Shown: piece after piece, positions 36,021 through 45,281 of the stretch
Layout: each line of letters begins with the position of its first letter
How positions within the stretch are numbered: position 1 is the first letter of the stretch
From: Vibrio cholerae
GTDB taxonomy: Bacteria; Actinomycetota; Actinomycetes; Actinomycetales; Micrococcaceae
Direction: 5' to 3'
DNA: 64,000 bases
Assembly (NCBI GenBank): GCA_009728235.1
Contig: WNZI01000015.1
Location: 1-64,000 of the forward strand
Position numbers and translations under genes: made by a program
The notes under the pieces: generated by a model
Databases searched by the model: none
What the model saw: the letters and a program-made list of their open reading frames with translations, nothing else
Told to the model about the DNA's origin: nothing

Positions 36021-37394
36021 GTGACGAACCCAGTGACCGAAGACCTTCCGCCGACGAACGTCGTGGCACCCTCCCTCGTGAACGCGCCGAACAGCGCCCT
36101 GTTCACCGACCAGTACGAACTCACGATGCTGCAGGCATCGCTGCACTCCGGCGCGGCCCACCGGCGCTCGGTCTTCGAGGCCTTCGCACGCCGACTCCCT
36201 GCCGGCCGCCGCTACGGTGTCGTCGCGGGCACGGGTCGCCTGCTCGAAGCGCTGGAGACGTTCCGGTTCGACGACGCCCAGCTCGCCTTCCTCAGCGATC
36301 ACCGGATCGTGGACAACGCGACGCTCACCTGGCTGGCGGACTTCCGGTTCACCGGGTCCATCTCGGGCTACGCGGAAGGTGAGGCCTTCTTCCCCAACTC
36401 CCCCATCCTGACGGTCGAGTCGACCTTCGCCGAGGCCTGCATCCTCGAGACGCTCATCCTGTCGGTCCTCAACCACGACAGCGCGATCGCCTCGGCGGCG
36501 TCCCGCATGACGGGCGCCGCGGCCGGGCGGCCCTGCATCGAGATGGGCTCGCGCCGCACACACGAGGAGTCCGCCGTTGCAGCGGCACGGGCTGCGATCA
36601 TCGGTGGCTTCGCGAGCACGTCCAATCTGGAAGCAGGCCGCAGGTACGGCCTGCGCACGGTGGGCACGGCGGCCCATTCCTTCACGCTCCTGCACGATTC
36701 CGAGCGCGCGGCCTTCGAGGCGCAGGTGGCGTCGCTGGGTCGTGGAACATCGCTCCTCGTGGACACGTACGACGTCGAGCAGGGCGTGCGCACGGCAGTC
36801 GAGGTCGCGGGACCGGAGCTCGGTGCCGTGCGGCTGGACTCCGGTGACCTCGTTGCCCAGGCGCGCTGGGTCCGCCAGTTGCTGGACGACCTCGGCAACC
36901 ACACCACGAGGATCGTGGTGACGTCCGACCTCGACGAGTTCGCGATCGGGCTCCTCGCTTCCGCTCCGGTCGACTCCTACGGGGTTGGTACCTCCCTCGT
37001 CACCGGTTCCGGCGCCCCGACCGCCGGCATGGTCTACAAGCTGGTGAGCCGGCAGGACGACGACGGCACCTTCGTCTCCGTCGCGAAGGCGGCGAAGAAC
37101 AAGGCCTCGGTGGGCGGACTGAAGCGGGCGCTGCGCCGGCTCGACGACACCGGCACGGCGCAGGCCGAGGTGGTCGGGATCGGGATCGCCCCGGCCGACG
37201 ACGGCAACGACCGCCCGCTCACGCAGCAGTTCGTCCGCGACGGCGTCGTCCTGCCCGGGTGGACAGGTCCCGAGGCCGTCGTCCGGGCCGCAGAGCGCCA
37301 CCGGATGTCCCTGGCCGAACTACCGGGCGCCGTGCGGCGCCTGCAGCGGGGAGAACCCGTCCTACCCACCGAGTACGAGGAGGCAGCATCATGA
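36021..37394 (+). CDS. pncB: Nicotinate phosphoribosyltransferase
   Basis: A 457-aa enzyme that converts nicotinate and PRPP to nicotinate mononucleotide, the salvage entry to NAD. Blocks seen: ALFTDQYELTMLQASLHSGAAHRRSVFEAFARRLP, GRRYGVVAGTGRLLEAL, EMGSRRTHEESA, GTAAHSFTLLHDSERAAF, LVDTYDVEQGVRTAVEVA, LDSGDL, and YGVGTSLVTG. The GTG at 36021 is the first start that agrees with protein homology. It overlaps pncA by 4 bp (ATGA). Divergent from clpS with 78 bp between. Confidence 0.97.
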   Translation: MTNPVTEDLPPTNVVAPSLVNAPNSALFTDQYELTMLQASLHSGAAHRRSVFEAFARRLPAGRRYGVVAGTGRLLEALETFRFDDAQLAFLSDHRIVDNATLTWLADFRFTGSISGYAEGEAFFPNSPILTVESTFAEACILETLILSVLNHDSAIASAASRMTGAAAGRPCIEMGSRRTHEESAVAAARAAIIGGFASTSNLEAGRRYGLRTVGTAAHSFTLLHDSERAAFEAQVASLGRGTSLLVDTYDVEQGVRTAVEVAGPELGAVRLDSGDLVAQARWVRQLLDDLGNHTTRIVVTSDLDEFAIGLLASAPVDSYGVGTSLVTGSGAPTAGMVYKLVSRQDDDGTFVSVAKAAKNKASVGGLKRALRRLDDTGTAQAEVVGIGIAPADDGNDRPLTQQFVRDGVVLPGWTGPEAVVRAAERHRMSLAELPGAVRRLQRGEPVLPTEYEEAAS

Positions 37395-38014
37395 CCCGCG
37401 CACTGATCATCGTGGATGTGCAGAACGATTTCTGCGAGGGCGGCTCGCTCGCCGTCGACGGCGGCGCGCAGGTCGCGGCCGACATCAGCGACCACATCGA
37501 CGAGCAGTCCGGTTCCTACGACTACATCGTCGCCACCCAGGACTGGCACATCGATCCGGGCAGCCACTTCTCGGAGACACCCGATTACGTCGACTCGTGG
37601 CCCGTCCATTGCGTCGCCGACACGAAGGGGTCCGACTTCCATCGCGACCTCGACACCGAGAGCATCGACGCGGTGTTCCGCAAGGGCCAGTTCGAAGCGG
37701 CCTACTCCGGATTCGAAGGCGTGAAGGCACCTGATGACGAGGTGCCGACGGGCGAGCAGAAGCTGGGCGGCGCGGCAGCGGAGACGGACGAGGATCCCCT
37801 GACACTCGACGACTGGCTCCGGGACCATGAGGTCGACGACGTCGTCATCGCGGGCCTGGCGACGGACTACTGCGTCCGTGCCACGGCGCTCGACGCCCTG
37901 CAGGCGGGATACTCGGTCTCGCTCCTCACGGAACTCACGCGGGGTGTGCACGTGGAGAGGTCCGAGGACGCCCTCGACGAACTCGAGACGGCCGGCGTCG
38001 AGCTGATCCGATAA
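37391..38014 (+). CDS. pncA: Nicotinamidase (isochorismatase family)
   Basis: A 207-aa amidase that hydrolyses nicotinamide to nicotinate, feeding PncB. The triad is Asp9 (VDVQNDF), Lys98 (FRKGQ) and Cys161 (TDYCV). Metal ligands are expected at D51 and H53 (QDWHIDPGSHF) and H73. ATG at 37391 overlaps the pncB stop codon, so expression is coupled. An insert of about 30 residues (PDDEVPTGEQKLGGAAAETDEDPL) lies in the middle, longer than in E. coli PncA. The transcript ends at a 19-bp hairpin. Confidence 0.97.
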   Translation: MTRALIIVDVQNDFCEGGSLAVDGGAQVAADISDHIDEQSGSYDYIVATQDWHIDPGSHFSETPDYVDSWPVHCVADTKGSDFHRDLDTESIDAVFRKGQFEAAYSGFEGVKAPDDEVPTGEQKLGGAAAETDEDPLTLDDWLRDHEVDDVVIAGLATDYCVRATALDALQAGYSVSLLTELTRGVHVERSEDALDELETAGVELIR

Positions 38015-38023
38015 CTACTGCTG

Positions 38024-38063
38024 GAGACGAAGGCCGGGCTGCTCGCAGCCCGGCCTTCGTCTC
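38024..38063. terminator. Strong hairpin between convergent genes
   Basis: A perfect 19-bp stem, GAGACGAAGGCCGGGCTGC with GCAGCCCGGCCTTCGTCTC, separated by only 2 nt. It sits 9 nt after pncA and 14 nt before the end of the helicase gene, so it can serve both. No T-tract. Confidence 0.85.
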
Positions 38064-38077
38064 GTCGGCAGCGCGCC

Positions 38078-39856
38078 CTACTTCTTCCCGATGAACCAGT
38101 CCTGCAGCTTCTGCAGGCGGCGCTGGAGCTGGTCCTCGTTCGCCTGGGCGACGGCAGGACCGCCACACTGTCGTCGCAGCTCGGTGTGCACCTGACCGTG
38201 CGGCATTCCCGTGCGGGCGGCCCAGGCGGACACGTTCTTCGCCAGCTGGCCCCGCAGCTCCGTGAGCTGCCGGTGATCCACCACCAGCGGCTCGGGGGCC
38301 GGCGCGGTGGTGCCGTGCGCCTTCCGGCGGGACTGCTGCTCGTGCTGGCGCTGGCGCAGCAGCTGTCCCACCTGATCGGCGTCGAGCAGGCCCGGGATGC
38401 CCAGGAAATCCTGCTCGTCCTCGCTGCCCATCTCACCGCCCGTGCCGAACTCGCCGCCGTCGAAGAGGACGCGGTCGAACGACGCCTGTGACTCGAGTGC
38501 TTCGAACTTCTGCTTGGTCAGCGAGTCCGACGCCTTGTCCTCCCGGTTGGCGGCCTCCATCAGTCCGTCCTCGAGGCCGAACCCCTCGTCGTCCTTGTCC
38601 GGCCTGTCGAGGGCATGGTCGCGTTCCAGCTCGAGCTGGTTCGCGAGCGCCATCAGGTTGGGTACGGACGGGAGGAAGATCGACGCCGTCTCGCCCCGCC
38701 GTCGCGCCCTCACGTACCGCCCGACGGCCTGCGCGAAGAACAACGGCGTCGCTGTCGATGTCGCATAGACACCTACGGCGAGGCGGGGGACGTCCACCCC
38801 CTCGGACACCATGCGGACGGCCACCATCCAGCGCTTGTCGCCGTCGGAGAACTCCTCGATCTTCGAGGAAGCCTTCGCGTCGTCGGAGAGGATGACGGTG
38901 GGCGACTCGCCCGTGATGCGCTTGAGCTGGCCGGCGTAGGCGCGGGCGTCGTCGTGGTCGGTCGCGATGACCAGTCCCCCGGCGTCGTGGACCGTGCGCC
39001 GCACCTCGGTGAGCCGCTTGTCCGCCGCCGCCAGCACCGAGGGGATCCATTCGCCGGCCGGATTCAGCGCCGTGCGCCACGCCTGCGCGGTGATGTCCTT
39101 CGTCACGGCTGCCTCACCGAGGGATGCAGCCATCTCCTCGCCGGCGCTCGTGCGCCACCGCATCTGGCCCGAGTAGGCCATGAACATGACCGGACGGACC
39201 ACGTGATCGCGCAGGGCCTCGCCGTATCCGTAGGTGTAGTCGGCGCGTGAGCGGCGGATGCCGTCCCGATCCTCGACGTACTCGACGAACGGGATGGCGG
39301 CCGTGTCGGAGCGGAAGGGCGTACCCGTCAGGGCCAGGCGCCGGGTTGCGGGCTCGAACGCCTCGCGGATGCCGTCGCCCCAGGACAGCGCGTCGCCGCC
39401 GTGGTGGATCTCGTCGAGGATCACGAGCGTACGCGCTGCTTCGGTCTTGGCCCGATGCAGCATGGGCTTGCTGGCCACCTGTGCGTAGGTCACGGCCACA
39501 CCGATGAAGGCACCTCCGTGCCTGCCGTCGGCGTTCTTGAAGTTCGGGTCGATCGCCAGCCCCACCCGCGCTGCGGCGTCGGCCCACTGGCGCTTCAAAT
39601 GGTCGGTGGGTGCGACGACGGTCACGCGATTGACGATTCCCCGCTCGACCAGTTCGGTGGCGACGCGGAGCGCGAAGGTCGTCTTGCCTGCGCCGGGGGT
39701 AGCGACGGCGAGGAAGTCGCTCGGCGATTCCCGGAAGTACTTCTCCAGCGCTTCGCTCTGCCACTGGCGCAGTTTGGGAGCCGTGCCCCAGGCGGCGCGT
39801 TCGGGATAGGCGGGCGGCAGGGCTGCGCCGGCACCGAACAGGGTGTCATTACTCAC
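38078..39856 (-). CDS. Superfamily 2 DEAD/DEAH-box helicase
   Basis: A 592-aa helicase with the SF2 domains: motif I ATPGAGKTTFAL, motif II LDEIHHGGDALSWGDG, motif III LTGTPFRSD, motif V RMVSEGVDVPRLAVGVYAT and motif VI AQAVGRYVRAR. A C-terminal part of about 180 residues is acidic and helical. It is a conserved actinobacterial helicase probably acting in DNA repair or RNA remodelling; no partner is visible. Its start overlaps the MFS stop by 4 bp (ATGA), an odd pairing of a carrier and a helicase. Complete length. Confidence 0.93.
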   Translation of the reverse strand: MSNDTLFGAGAALPPAYPERAAWGTAPKLRQWQSEALEKYFRESPSDFLAVATPGAGKTTFALRVATELVERGIVNRVTVVAPTDHLKRQWADAAARVGLAIDPNFKNADGRHGGAFIGVAVTYAQVASKPMLHRAKTEAARTLVILDEIHHGGDALSWGDGIREAFEPATRRLALTGTPFRSDTAAIPFVEYVEDRDGIRRSRADYTYGYGEALRDHVVRPVMFMAYSGQMRWRTSAGEEMAASLGEAAVTKDITAQAWRTALNPAGEWIPSVLAAADKRLTEVRRTVHDAGGLVIATDHDDARAYAGQLKRITGESPTVILSDDAKASSKIEEFSDGDKRWMVAVRMVSEGVDVPRLAVGVYATSTATPLFFAQAVGRYVRARRRGETASIFLPSVPNLMALANQLELERDHALDRPDKDDEGFGLEDGLMEAANREDKASDSLTKQKFEALESQASFDRVLFDGGEFGTGGEMGSEDEQDFLGIPGLLDADQVGQLLRQRQHEQQSRRKAHGTTAPAPEPLVVDHRQLTELRGQLAKNVSAWAARTGMPHGQVHTELRRQCGGPAVAQANEDQLQRRLQKLQDWFIGKK

Positions 39857-41298
39857 GCCGGGACAGTACCTTCCATTGACTTGCTGGGGTCGAGGTCGGG
39901 GCCGTCATCGGGTGACCGGGCGCCTCTCAGACCCGAAACTATACCTGCCGCGGTGAACACCCACAGAGCCAGCCAGATGGCAACAAAGGTGGGCACGTGT
40001 CCCGGGTTCGCGTCGTCGTGCAGGAGGGCGAAGAGTGCCCCCGCTCCTGCCGTTCCGACCACTCCTCCGAGCTGGTCCGAGATCTGCAGGGCGGCGGAAT
40101 TCCGCCCCTGTTCATCGGTCGGTGAGAGCTTCAGGGTCAGGACCGAGGTGGTGGACAGCGTCATCCCCATGGCGAAACCGGACAGGCCCCACACGACGGC
40201 GAGTACCCAGAGGGGCGCCTCCACCGCCGTCGCCAGGGCGAACCCGCCGAGGGAGAGCGAGAGGATCGATGACCCCGCCACCAGCAGCCATTGCCGGGCG
40301 AAGGTCACGCGTGCCTGGACGTAGGAGCCGGCACTCCACCCGAGGGCACCGGCGCTCAGCGTCAGGCCGGCCGTGCCCGGGTCGATGTCCCGGGAGCTCA
40401 CCAGCATGAGCGGGATGAAGGCCTCCGTACCGAAGAACGCCACGTTGACCAGGCCCCGGGTCGCGATGATGCTGGGAAGCCCGCGGGCGAGCACGAGCGT
40501 GCCCCTGGGCAGGAGCGACGGCAGCACCACGAGCGCGACGGCGACTCCTGCGACGGCGAGACCTGCGAGTCCGAGCACCGTTCCCGTGCTCGGGTCCGTC
40601 GAGTCGGCGAGGCGGACGACGGCCCACTGCGCGGCGAAGACCCCACCGGCGAGGGCGAAGCCCCGCACGGCCCTCGCCTTCGCCGATCCGGCCTGCGGTA
40701 GTCCCACAGGACCGAGTTCCCTCGTCTTCGGCCAGACGATGACGACGGCGGCCAGCACGATGGGCGCGACCCCGAGGAACACCCACCGCCACCCGAAGTG
40801 AACCGTCACGAATCCCGAGACGACCGGACCGATGAGGGCCGGGAGCACCCAGGCGGCGGCCAGCCAGCCGAAGACGACGGGCTGCGCCTGCTGCGGGAAG
40901 GATCGTCCGATGACCACGTAGACGGCGACGATCATGAACCCGCCGCCGAGTCCGGACACCGCACGCCCGACGGTGACGAGCCAGAAATCGGGGGCGGCTC
41001 CCGCGGCGAGCAGCCCGAGGATCATGAGTGTCATCCCGACCGCCAGGGCGGGGCGGGGGCCGCTGCGGTCGCACCACGAGCCGGCGACGACGGTGCCGAG
41101 CAGTGACGCTGTCAGGTACATGGAGAACGCGAGGCCGTAGCTTGACTCACCCGAGAGTTCCCTGGCTACCGACGGCATGGCGGTCACGACGGCCATGGCC
41201 TCGAAGGCCGCGCACGTGATGATCGCGAGGATGCCGATGGTGAGCGGCCGCAGTTCGGGCGACATGGCCCCCGTGGCCTTGCTCGTGGTCTTGTTCAT
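39853..41298 (-). CDS. MFS transporter
   Basis: A 481-aa major facilitator with about 12-14 transmembrane segments. Helix 1 starts at GILAIITCAAFEAMAVV. The loop 2-3 motif is GSWCDRSGPRPALAVG, and the helix 5 stretch is WLAAAWVLPALIGPVVSGF, typical of DHA-type drug:proton antiporters. Substrate cannot be called. The stop overlaps the helicase start by 4 bp. The start at 41298 has only a weak upstream CAGGTG. Not the same clade as the other MFS protein (21174), judged by eye. Confidence 0.9.
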   Translation of the reverse strand: MNKTTSKATGAMSPELRPLTIGILAIITCAAFEAMAVVTAMPSVARELSGESSYGLAFSMYLTASLLGTVVAGSWCDRSGPRPALAVGMTLMILGLLAAGAAPDFWLVTVGRAVSGLGGGFMIVAVYVVIGRSFPQQAQPVVFGWLAAAWVLPALIGPVVSGFVTVHFGWRWVFLGVAPIVLAAVVIVWPKTRELGPVGLPQAGSAKARAVRGFALAGGVFAAQWAVVRLADSTDPSTGTVLGLAGLAVAGVAVALVVLPSLLPRGTLVLARGLPSIIATRGLVNVAFFGTEAFIPLMLVSSRDIDPGTAGLTLSAGALGWSAGSYVQARVTFARQWLLVAGSSILSLSLGGFALATAVEAPLWVLAVVWGLSGFAMGMTLSTTSVLTLKLSPTDEQGRNSAALQISDQLGGVVGTAGAGALFALLHDDANPGHVPTFVAIWLALWVFTAAGIVSGLRGARSPDDGPDLDPSKSMEGTVPA

Positions 41299-41438
41299 GA
41301 CACCTGATGTTCTGCCGGTGAGTGGAGATCGATGAGCGTCGGCCTACACCTCGGGGCGCATGCCTGACTACCGGCACGGACTGTCCCCCCGGGCCAGGGT
41401 CACCAGCGGCGCTGAGCGCGGTGCTTGAGCTGGTGCCG

Positions 41439-41738
41439 TCAGTCCTTCGGCTTGTCGTTGCCGGGGCGCAATCCGTTGTAGATGTCCTTGCATTCAGGGC
41501 AGACGGGGAACTTCTCGGGGTCCCGGCCCGGGGTCCAGACCTTGCCGCACAGGGCGATCACCGGCTCGCCCGTGAAGGCCGACTCCATGATCTTTTCCTT
41601 GCGCACGTAGTGGGCGAAGCGTTCCGCGTCGCCCGGTTCCACTTCCTGACGGACTTCCTCGCGTTCGATGGTCGCTGTGGAGCCTCCGGTGCCACCATCG
41701 AGCGGATCATTTGCAAAGGGATCTGCTGGCATAGTCAT
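41439..41738 (-). CDS. DUF3039 family small protein
   Basis: A 99-aa actinobacterial protein of DUF3039. The C-terminal half carries three cysteines, IALCGK and VCPECKDIYNGL, a possible zinc knuckle. The N-terminus is acidic and Asp/Pro/Gly rich. No catalytic function is known. ATG at 41738 with TAGACT 6 nt upstream. Monocistronic, 140 nt upstream of the MFS gene. The intergenic parts on both sides show nothing else. Confidence 0.88.
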   Translation of the reverse strand: MTMPADPFANDPLDGGTGGSTATIEREEVRQEVEPGDAERFAHYVRKEKIMESAFTGEPVIALCGKVWTPGRDPEKFPVCPECKDIYNGLRPGNDKPKD

Positions 41739-41744
41739 AGGTTC

Positions 41745-41750
41745 AGTCTA
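41745..41750 (-). promoter_or_regulatory. -10 element, leaderless start of DUF3039 gene
   Basis: TAGACT on the minus strand, 6 nt before the ATG. Confidence 0.55.
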
Positions 41751-41852
41751 TCGGGCGGGTGCAGGGCCGGCAGGGGGCGCCCTGCCGATTCGGCACGCCG
41801 GTTGACCGGTTGTCATACCCGGCTGGGAATCCCCGCCATGCCGTCGGACCAC

Positions 41853-42812
41853 TCAGCGGGCGGGGGCCTCGCAGCCGATTCCGGTCGGGTTCTCGATGCA
41901 GTCCTCACTCACGCTGTGCCCTTCGGTACGCCAGATACTCATGAGGTGCGGCTCCGAGACCACGGCAGCCTCGCCTGCGACCGGCTGGAAAGGTCCTCCG
42001 TCGACCGAGTAGTCACCAGCGAAGAACGTGGTCAGCGTGAGGTCGAAGTCCCCGGTCTGCGCGTACTGATGGCTGGTGGGCGTCTGCGTGTCGAAGGGGT
42101 CGCCCTCGACCGGGCCGCCGGGCGTGGCGATCGTGGCACTGGTCCCGTCGCCGTAGTTCCACTGGTAGGCCACCGGTCGGGCCTTCAGGACGATGGTCGC
42201 GTCCCGGAACTCGAAGGTGAATTCCTGCTCCTGCGCCTCCGCATAGATGTTCGAATGAGCGTTGCGGAGCCCGAAGTTCGACGGTTGCGAGACGATCGTG
42301 GCGGCGAGGACCGGTTGCTTCTGGAACTCCTCGAGGGCTATCACGATCGGCGCTTCCTCCGGCGCATCTGCTCCTTCAACCGGTGGCTCCGGCGGTTCTC
42401 CGGGGTACATGCACGACGAGCGTCCGGTGGGGGTCTGCGACGCCGGCTGGACGGTGTTGTTCACCTCGATCCAATTGACGAGGATCCCGCCGTCCTGCGC
42501 GTCGCACTGCGCGTTGATGGTGGGGCAGGTGGCGGGATCGAGGTTGCTGCCCACACCGGCGGTGCACGCCCGCTCGTAGGTGTAGGTGATGCCATCGTCT
42601 TGAGGGAGGGCAACGGGGGACACCTTAGGTGCAAGCTCTTTTGCTGGGGATCGCCCCCGTTGCACGGTCTGCGCTCCAGATACCGCCGAGAACGAGCCCT
42701 CGGAGACGAACGCGCTCGGTGGGTCCTTCTCACCTGCGATAGCCGGCAGTGCGTAGGGGACCTGAATCTCCCCAGAAAGCCCTATCAGGGCCAAGAGGAT
42801 AAGCGGACGCAT
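41853..42812 (-). CDS. PKD domain-containing exported protein
   Basis: A 319-aa protein with a hydrophobic N-terminus (PLILLALIGLS) that may be a signal peptide, though the cut site is unclear. From about 70 to 135 is a Cys-containing region (CTAGVGSN, TCPTINAQC, SSCMYPGEPPEPP). The PKD fold is at about 195-280: PVAYQWNYGDGTSATI...HQYAQTGDFDLTLTTFFAGDYS, with the WNYGDGT and HxY signature. PKD domains bind proteins or sugars outside the cell. Its ATG shares one base with the DUF6318 stop codon (TGATG). No enzyme domain is visible, and the pair has no assigned role. Confidence 0.85.
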   Translation of the reverse strand: MRPLILLALIGLSGEIQVPYALPAIAGEKDPPSAFVSEGSFSAVSGAQTVQRGRSPAKELAPKVSPVALPQDDGITYTYERACTAGVGSNLDPATCPTINAQCDAQDGGILVNWIEVNNTVQPASQTPTGRSSCMYPGEPPEPPVEGADAPEEAPIVIALEEFQKQPVLAATIVSQPSNFGLRNAHSNIYAEAQEQEFTFEFRDATIVLKARPVAYQWNYGDGTSATIATPGGPVEGDPFDTQTPTSHQYAQTGDFDLTLTTFFAGDYSVDGGPFQPVAGEAAVVSEPHLMSIWRTEGHSVSEDCIENPTGIGCEAPAR

Positions 42813-43483
42813 CAGGTGCCTTCAGGCTTCCCGTAGTCAAGTAGTAGCCAACTCCCGTCGACATGAACGGCAAAGACTACGTCCACGACCGAATCTGGCG
42901 CTTCATCAGTTCGAATCGCCACGCCGTCACTGCCATAGAAAGTGATGTCAGACTGTCCGTTGGTCACGAAGGCTTGAACCGAGCCTTGAGTGTTGACAAC
43001 GAAGTCAGTCCCGAACTCTTCAACGAAAAAATCTCCACCCCGCACGTACTGACCCTGCTGATATATCCCTTGCACGATTTCCACATACTTGCCGCAGGTG
43101 CGACAGCCAGGGTCAGTCACAGCTTCGAATGGCGCCCAGTCATTCGTGGCATAACCGTGCGAGAAGAGTTCGAACCAGTACCTCGTGAAGGCCTCCAGGC
43201 CCTCCTTCGAGTTCTCGTCCGCCAGCGCCGGCTTCACCGGAACCGGGAGGTTGGCCGCAGGTCCGAGTGACGAAGCGGGTGAGGGTCCGGCAGACGAGGC
43301 CGGGGACGGGGTACCGGACGCCTCGGCCGCCGTCGGAGCAGCGGAGGCCGACGGCTGCCCGGCCGTCCCGGTGTCGGACGGATCGGCATCACCCTGGCAT
43401 CCCGTCAGCAGGAGCAGTGCGAGGACGGTCCCTGCTACAGCCGGCACCACGTGGTAGGCGCCTCTCGCGTCCATGACACCCAT
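42812..43483 (-). CDS. DUF6318-type lipoprotein
   Basis: A 223-aa predicted lipoprotein: hydrophobic stretch VVPAVAGTVLALLLLTGC with the lipobox LLTGC, a Ser/Ala/Pro-rich linker, then the domain KEGLEAFTRYWFELFSHGYATNDWAPFEAVTDPGCRTCGKYVEIV, which I recognise as DUF6318 of Arthrobacter-group genomes. It has an NTF2/lumazine-like feel but no catalytic motif. ATG at 43483 has GGGGG upstream; ATG at 43474 is an alternative. GC is about 52% over 42841-43080, low for this window, hinting at different history. Upstream -10 TATGCT at 43528. Confidence 0.85.
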   Translation of the reverse strand: MGVMDARGAYHVVPAVAGTVLALLLLTGCQGDADPSDTGTAGQPSASAAPTAAEASGTPSPASSAGPSPASSLGPAANLPVPVKPALADENSKEGLEAFTRYWFELFSHGYATNDWAPFEAVTDPGCRTCGKYVEIVQGIYQQGQYVRGGDFFVEEFGTDFVVNTQGSVQAFVTNGQSDITFYGSDGVAIRTDEAPDSVVDVVFAVHVDGSWLLLDYGKPEGT

Positions 43484-43527
43484 GCAGCGCCCCCGTAACG
43501 GTCGGCCGAACTCCCGGAATCGACCCC

Positions 43528-43533
43528 AGCATA
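43528..43533 (-). promoter_or_regulatory. Candidate -10 of DUF6318-PKD operon
   Basis: TATGCT on the minus strand, 44 nt upstream of the start codon. No good -35. Confidence 0.4.
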
Positions 43534-43715
43534 GTCCGCAGAAGGCACCCACCGAAGGGTTGTGCACAGGCTCCGCAGCGGAGCGCCGCAGGGAAGGAAA
43601 ACCCTTGTCAGGTTCCTCCTCGCGGCCTACAGTTCGCCCGGAAGCTCCGTCCGGTCCGTTGAGCGCAGCGCCCGCGTAACGGTGATGGAGCGGTCAGCTC
43701 GAGGGGTGAACCTGC

Positions 43716-45281
43716 TCAGCGATTGGCCGACACCGCCAGCAACAGTTCCGGTGCCCTGCGGTCGTACCAGCGCCCGCCGGTGCGGATGCCCACCACCAGC
43801 AGGACGCCACCGAGCACGAGCCCCACCAGCAGTGTCAACCAGCCGAACACCGCATCGTCCGTCACGAAGTAGACGATGGTCAGGATGATCTCGGGAAGGG
43901 CCAGCAGCAGCATCACCAACCACCCGATGAACTGGACGGCGAACATCAGGAAGTTCGTTCCCGGAGGGGTCTTGAAGGCGCTCTCCCCCGGCAGCGGCAC
44001 GTTGTACGTGTACCTGGCCGATACGAGACTCGACAGCCCTGTCCCCGTGAGGAGCAATCCGAACGCCAGGCCCAGCATCACGGGCAGGTCCTCGGCCCGA
44101 TCCGTGAGGAGCAGCGGCACCACGGTCAACACCAGCGTGGCCGGCACGGCGAACACGAGCAGAGCGGACGCTCGGCCGAGCCGGTCATCCCGACCGCTCA
44201 CGCTCGTCGACAGGTGCAGGCTGAAGGCCGTGTTGTCGTAGGAGATATCGGCCGAGATGGACCACGCCAGGAGGAAGGCGGTGAGAGGTCCGAGGAAGAC
44301 GAATGCTCCCCCCGTCTCTCCACCGGAGATGTAGAGCAGGACCGCGAGGAACGGGATCACGACGAGTGAGGCGGAGTACCGCGGATCGCGCAGCCAGTAG
44401 GTCAGCGCCCTCGCAGCTACCGCTCCTGCAGGCGTTGCAGGGAAGCGGCCGAACCAACCGAGGTTCCCTCCTGCCCGCTTCGTGACTGCGTTGTAGGGGG
44501 GTGTGACGAGCGCGTGGCTCAGGCTTCGGCTCCAGAGCACCACGAACAGCCCCAGGGTCGCGGCGCCCATCACGAAACGTACGGCGGCGGGGCCCCAGGC
44601 GCCTGCAGCGACGTCGGCCGGAGCAGCCCACAGCGCGCCCAGGGGTGTCCACGCGAGAATGTCGGCAAGGGTGGCCGCGAACCCGGGCGAATTCTGGAAC
44701 CCCGCCGCCACTCCCGCGATGATCGGTCCGAGGAAGAGCAGCGGGATGAACGCGACGATGCCGTTGATGTCCTTGAACCGGCGCGATCCGGTCATCGAGG
44801 ACACCGCCGTCGTCACGAGCCTGGAAGCGACGACGCACAGGAGGACGGCGACGATCCCGCAGACGAGCGCTACCACCGCGGCGGCCGGGTAGCGGATCCA
44901 GGTGAGCACCTGGGCCATGGCGGCGATGAGCGTCACGATCCCCGGAATGCCGGCGAGGCCACCGAGCACCAGCCCGGCCAGGAGCTGGCGCATCGGGATG
45001 GCGAACGTCACGAACCTGGCCGGGTCCAGTGTCATGTCGATCCCCGTGGCCGCGATCGGGATGATGATCCAGCCGAGCACGGTCGCCGACCCGCCGATGA
45101 CGAGGATCGTACGGATGAGCTCCAGGTCCGCGCTGCCGAGGAAGACGAGCCCGACGACGAGGGTCGCCAGGACCCCGAGACCGTACAGGCCACCGAGGAT
45201 GACCCCGATGAGTTGGGCCGTGCTGCGCTTGAACGAGTTGCGCAGAAGGGTCAGTTTGAGCCTCAGGAGGTGCGCAACCAC
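43716..45281 (-). CDS. ABC transporter permease
   Basis: A 521-aa integral membrane protein with roughly 12 hydrophobic segments, for example TAQLIGVILGGLYGLGVLATLVVGLVFL and EIILTIVYFVTDDAVFGWLTLLVGLVLGGVLLVVGI. It resembles the large, uncharacterised ABC-2-like permeases of actinobacteria. Its gene overlaps the ATPase gene by 19 bp, so they form an exporter pair. Substrate unknown. It ends 148 nt or so after the region containing the DUF6318 promoter, with no clear terminator. Confidence 0.86.
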   Translation of the reverse strand: MVAHLLRLKLTLLRNSFKRSTAQLIGVILGGLYGLGVLATLVVGLVFLGSADLELIRTILVIGGSATVLGWIIIPIAATGIDMTLDPARFVTFAIPMRQLLAGLVLGGLAGIPGIVTLIAAMAQVLTWIRYPAAAVVALVCGIVAVLLCVVASRLVTTAVSSMTGSRRFKDINGIVAFIPLLFLGPIIAGVAAGFQNSPGFAATLADILAWTPLGALWAAPADVAAGAWGPAAVRFVMGAATLGLFVVLWSRSLSHALVTPPYNAVTKRAGGNLGWFGRFPATPAGAVAARALTYWLRDPRYSASLVVIPFLAVLLYISGGETGGAFVFLGPLTAFLLAWSISADISYDNTAFSLHLSTSVSGRDDRLGRASALLVFAVPATLVLTVVPLLLTDRAEDLPVMLGLAFGLLLTGTGLSSLVSARYTYNVPLPGESAFKTPPGTNFLMFAVQFIGWLVMLLLALPEIILTIVYFVTDDAVFGWLTLLVGLVLGGVLLVVGIRTGGRWYDRRAPELLLAVSANR

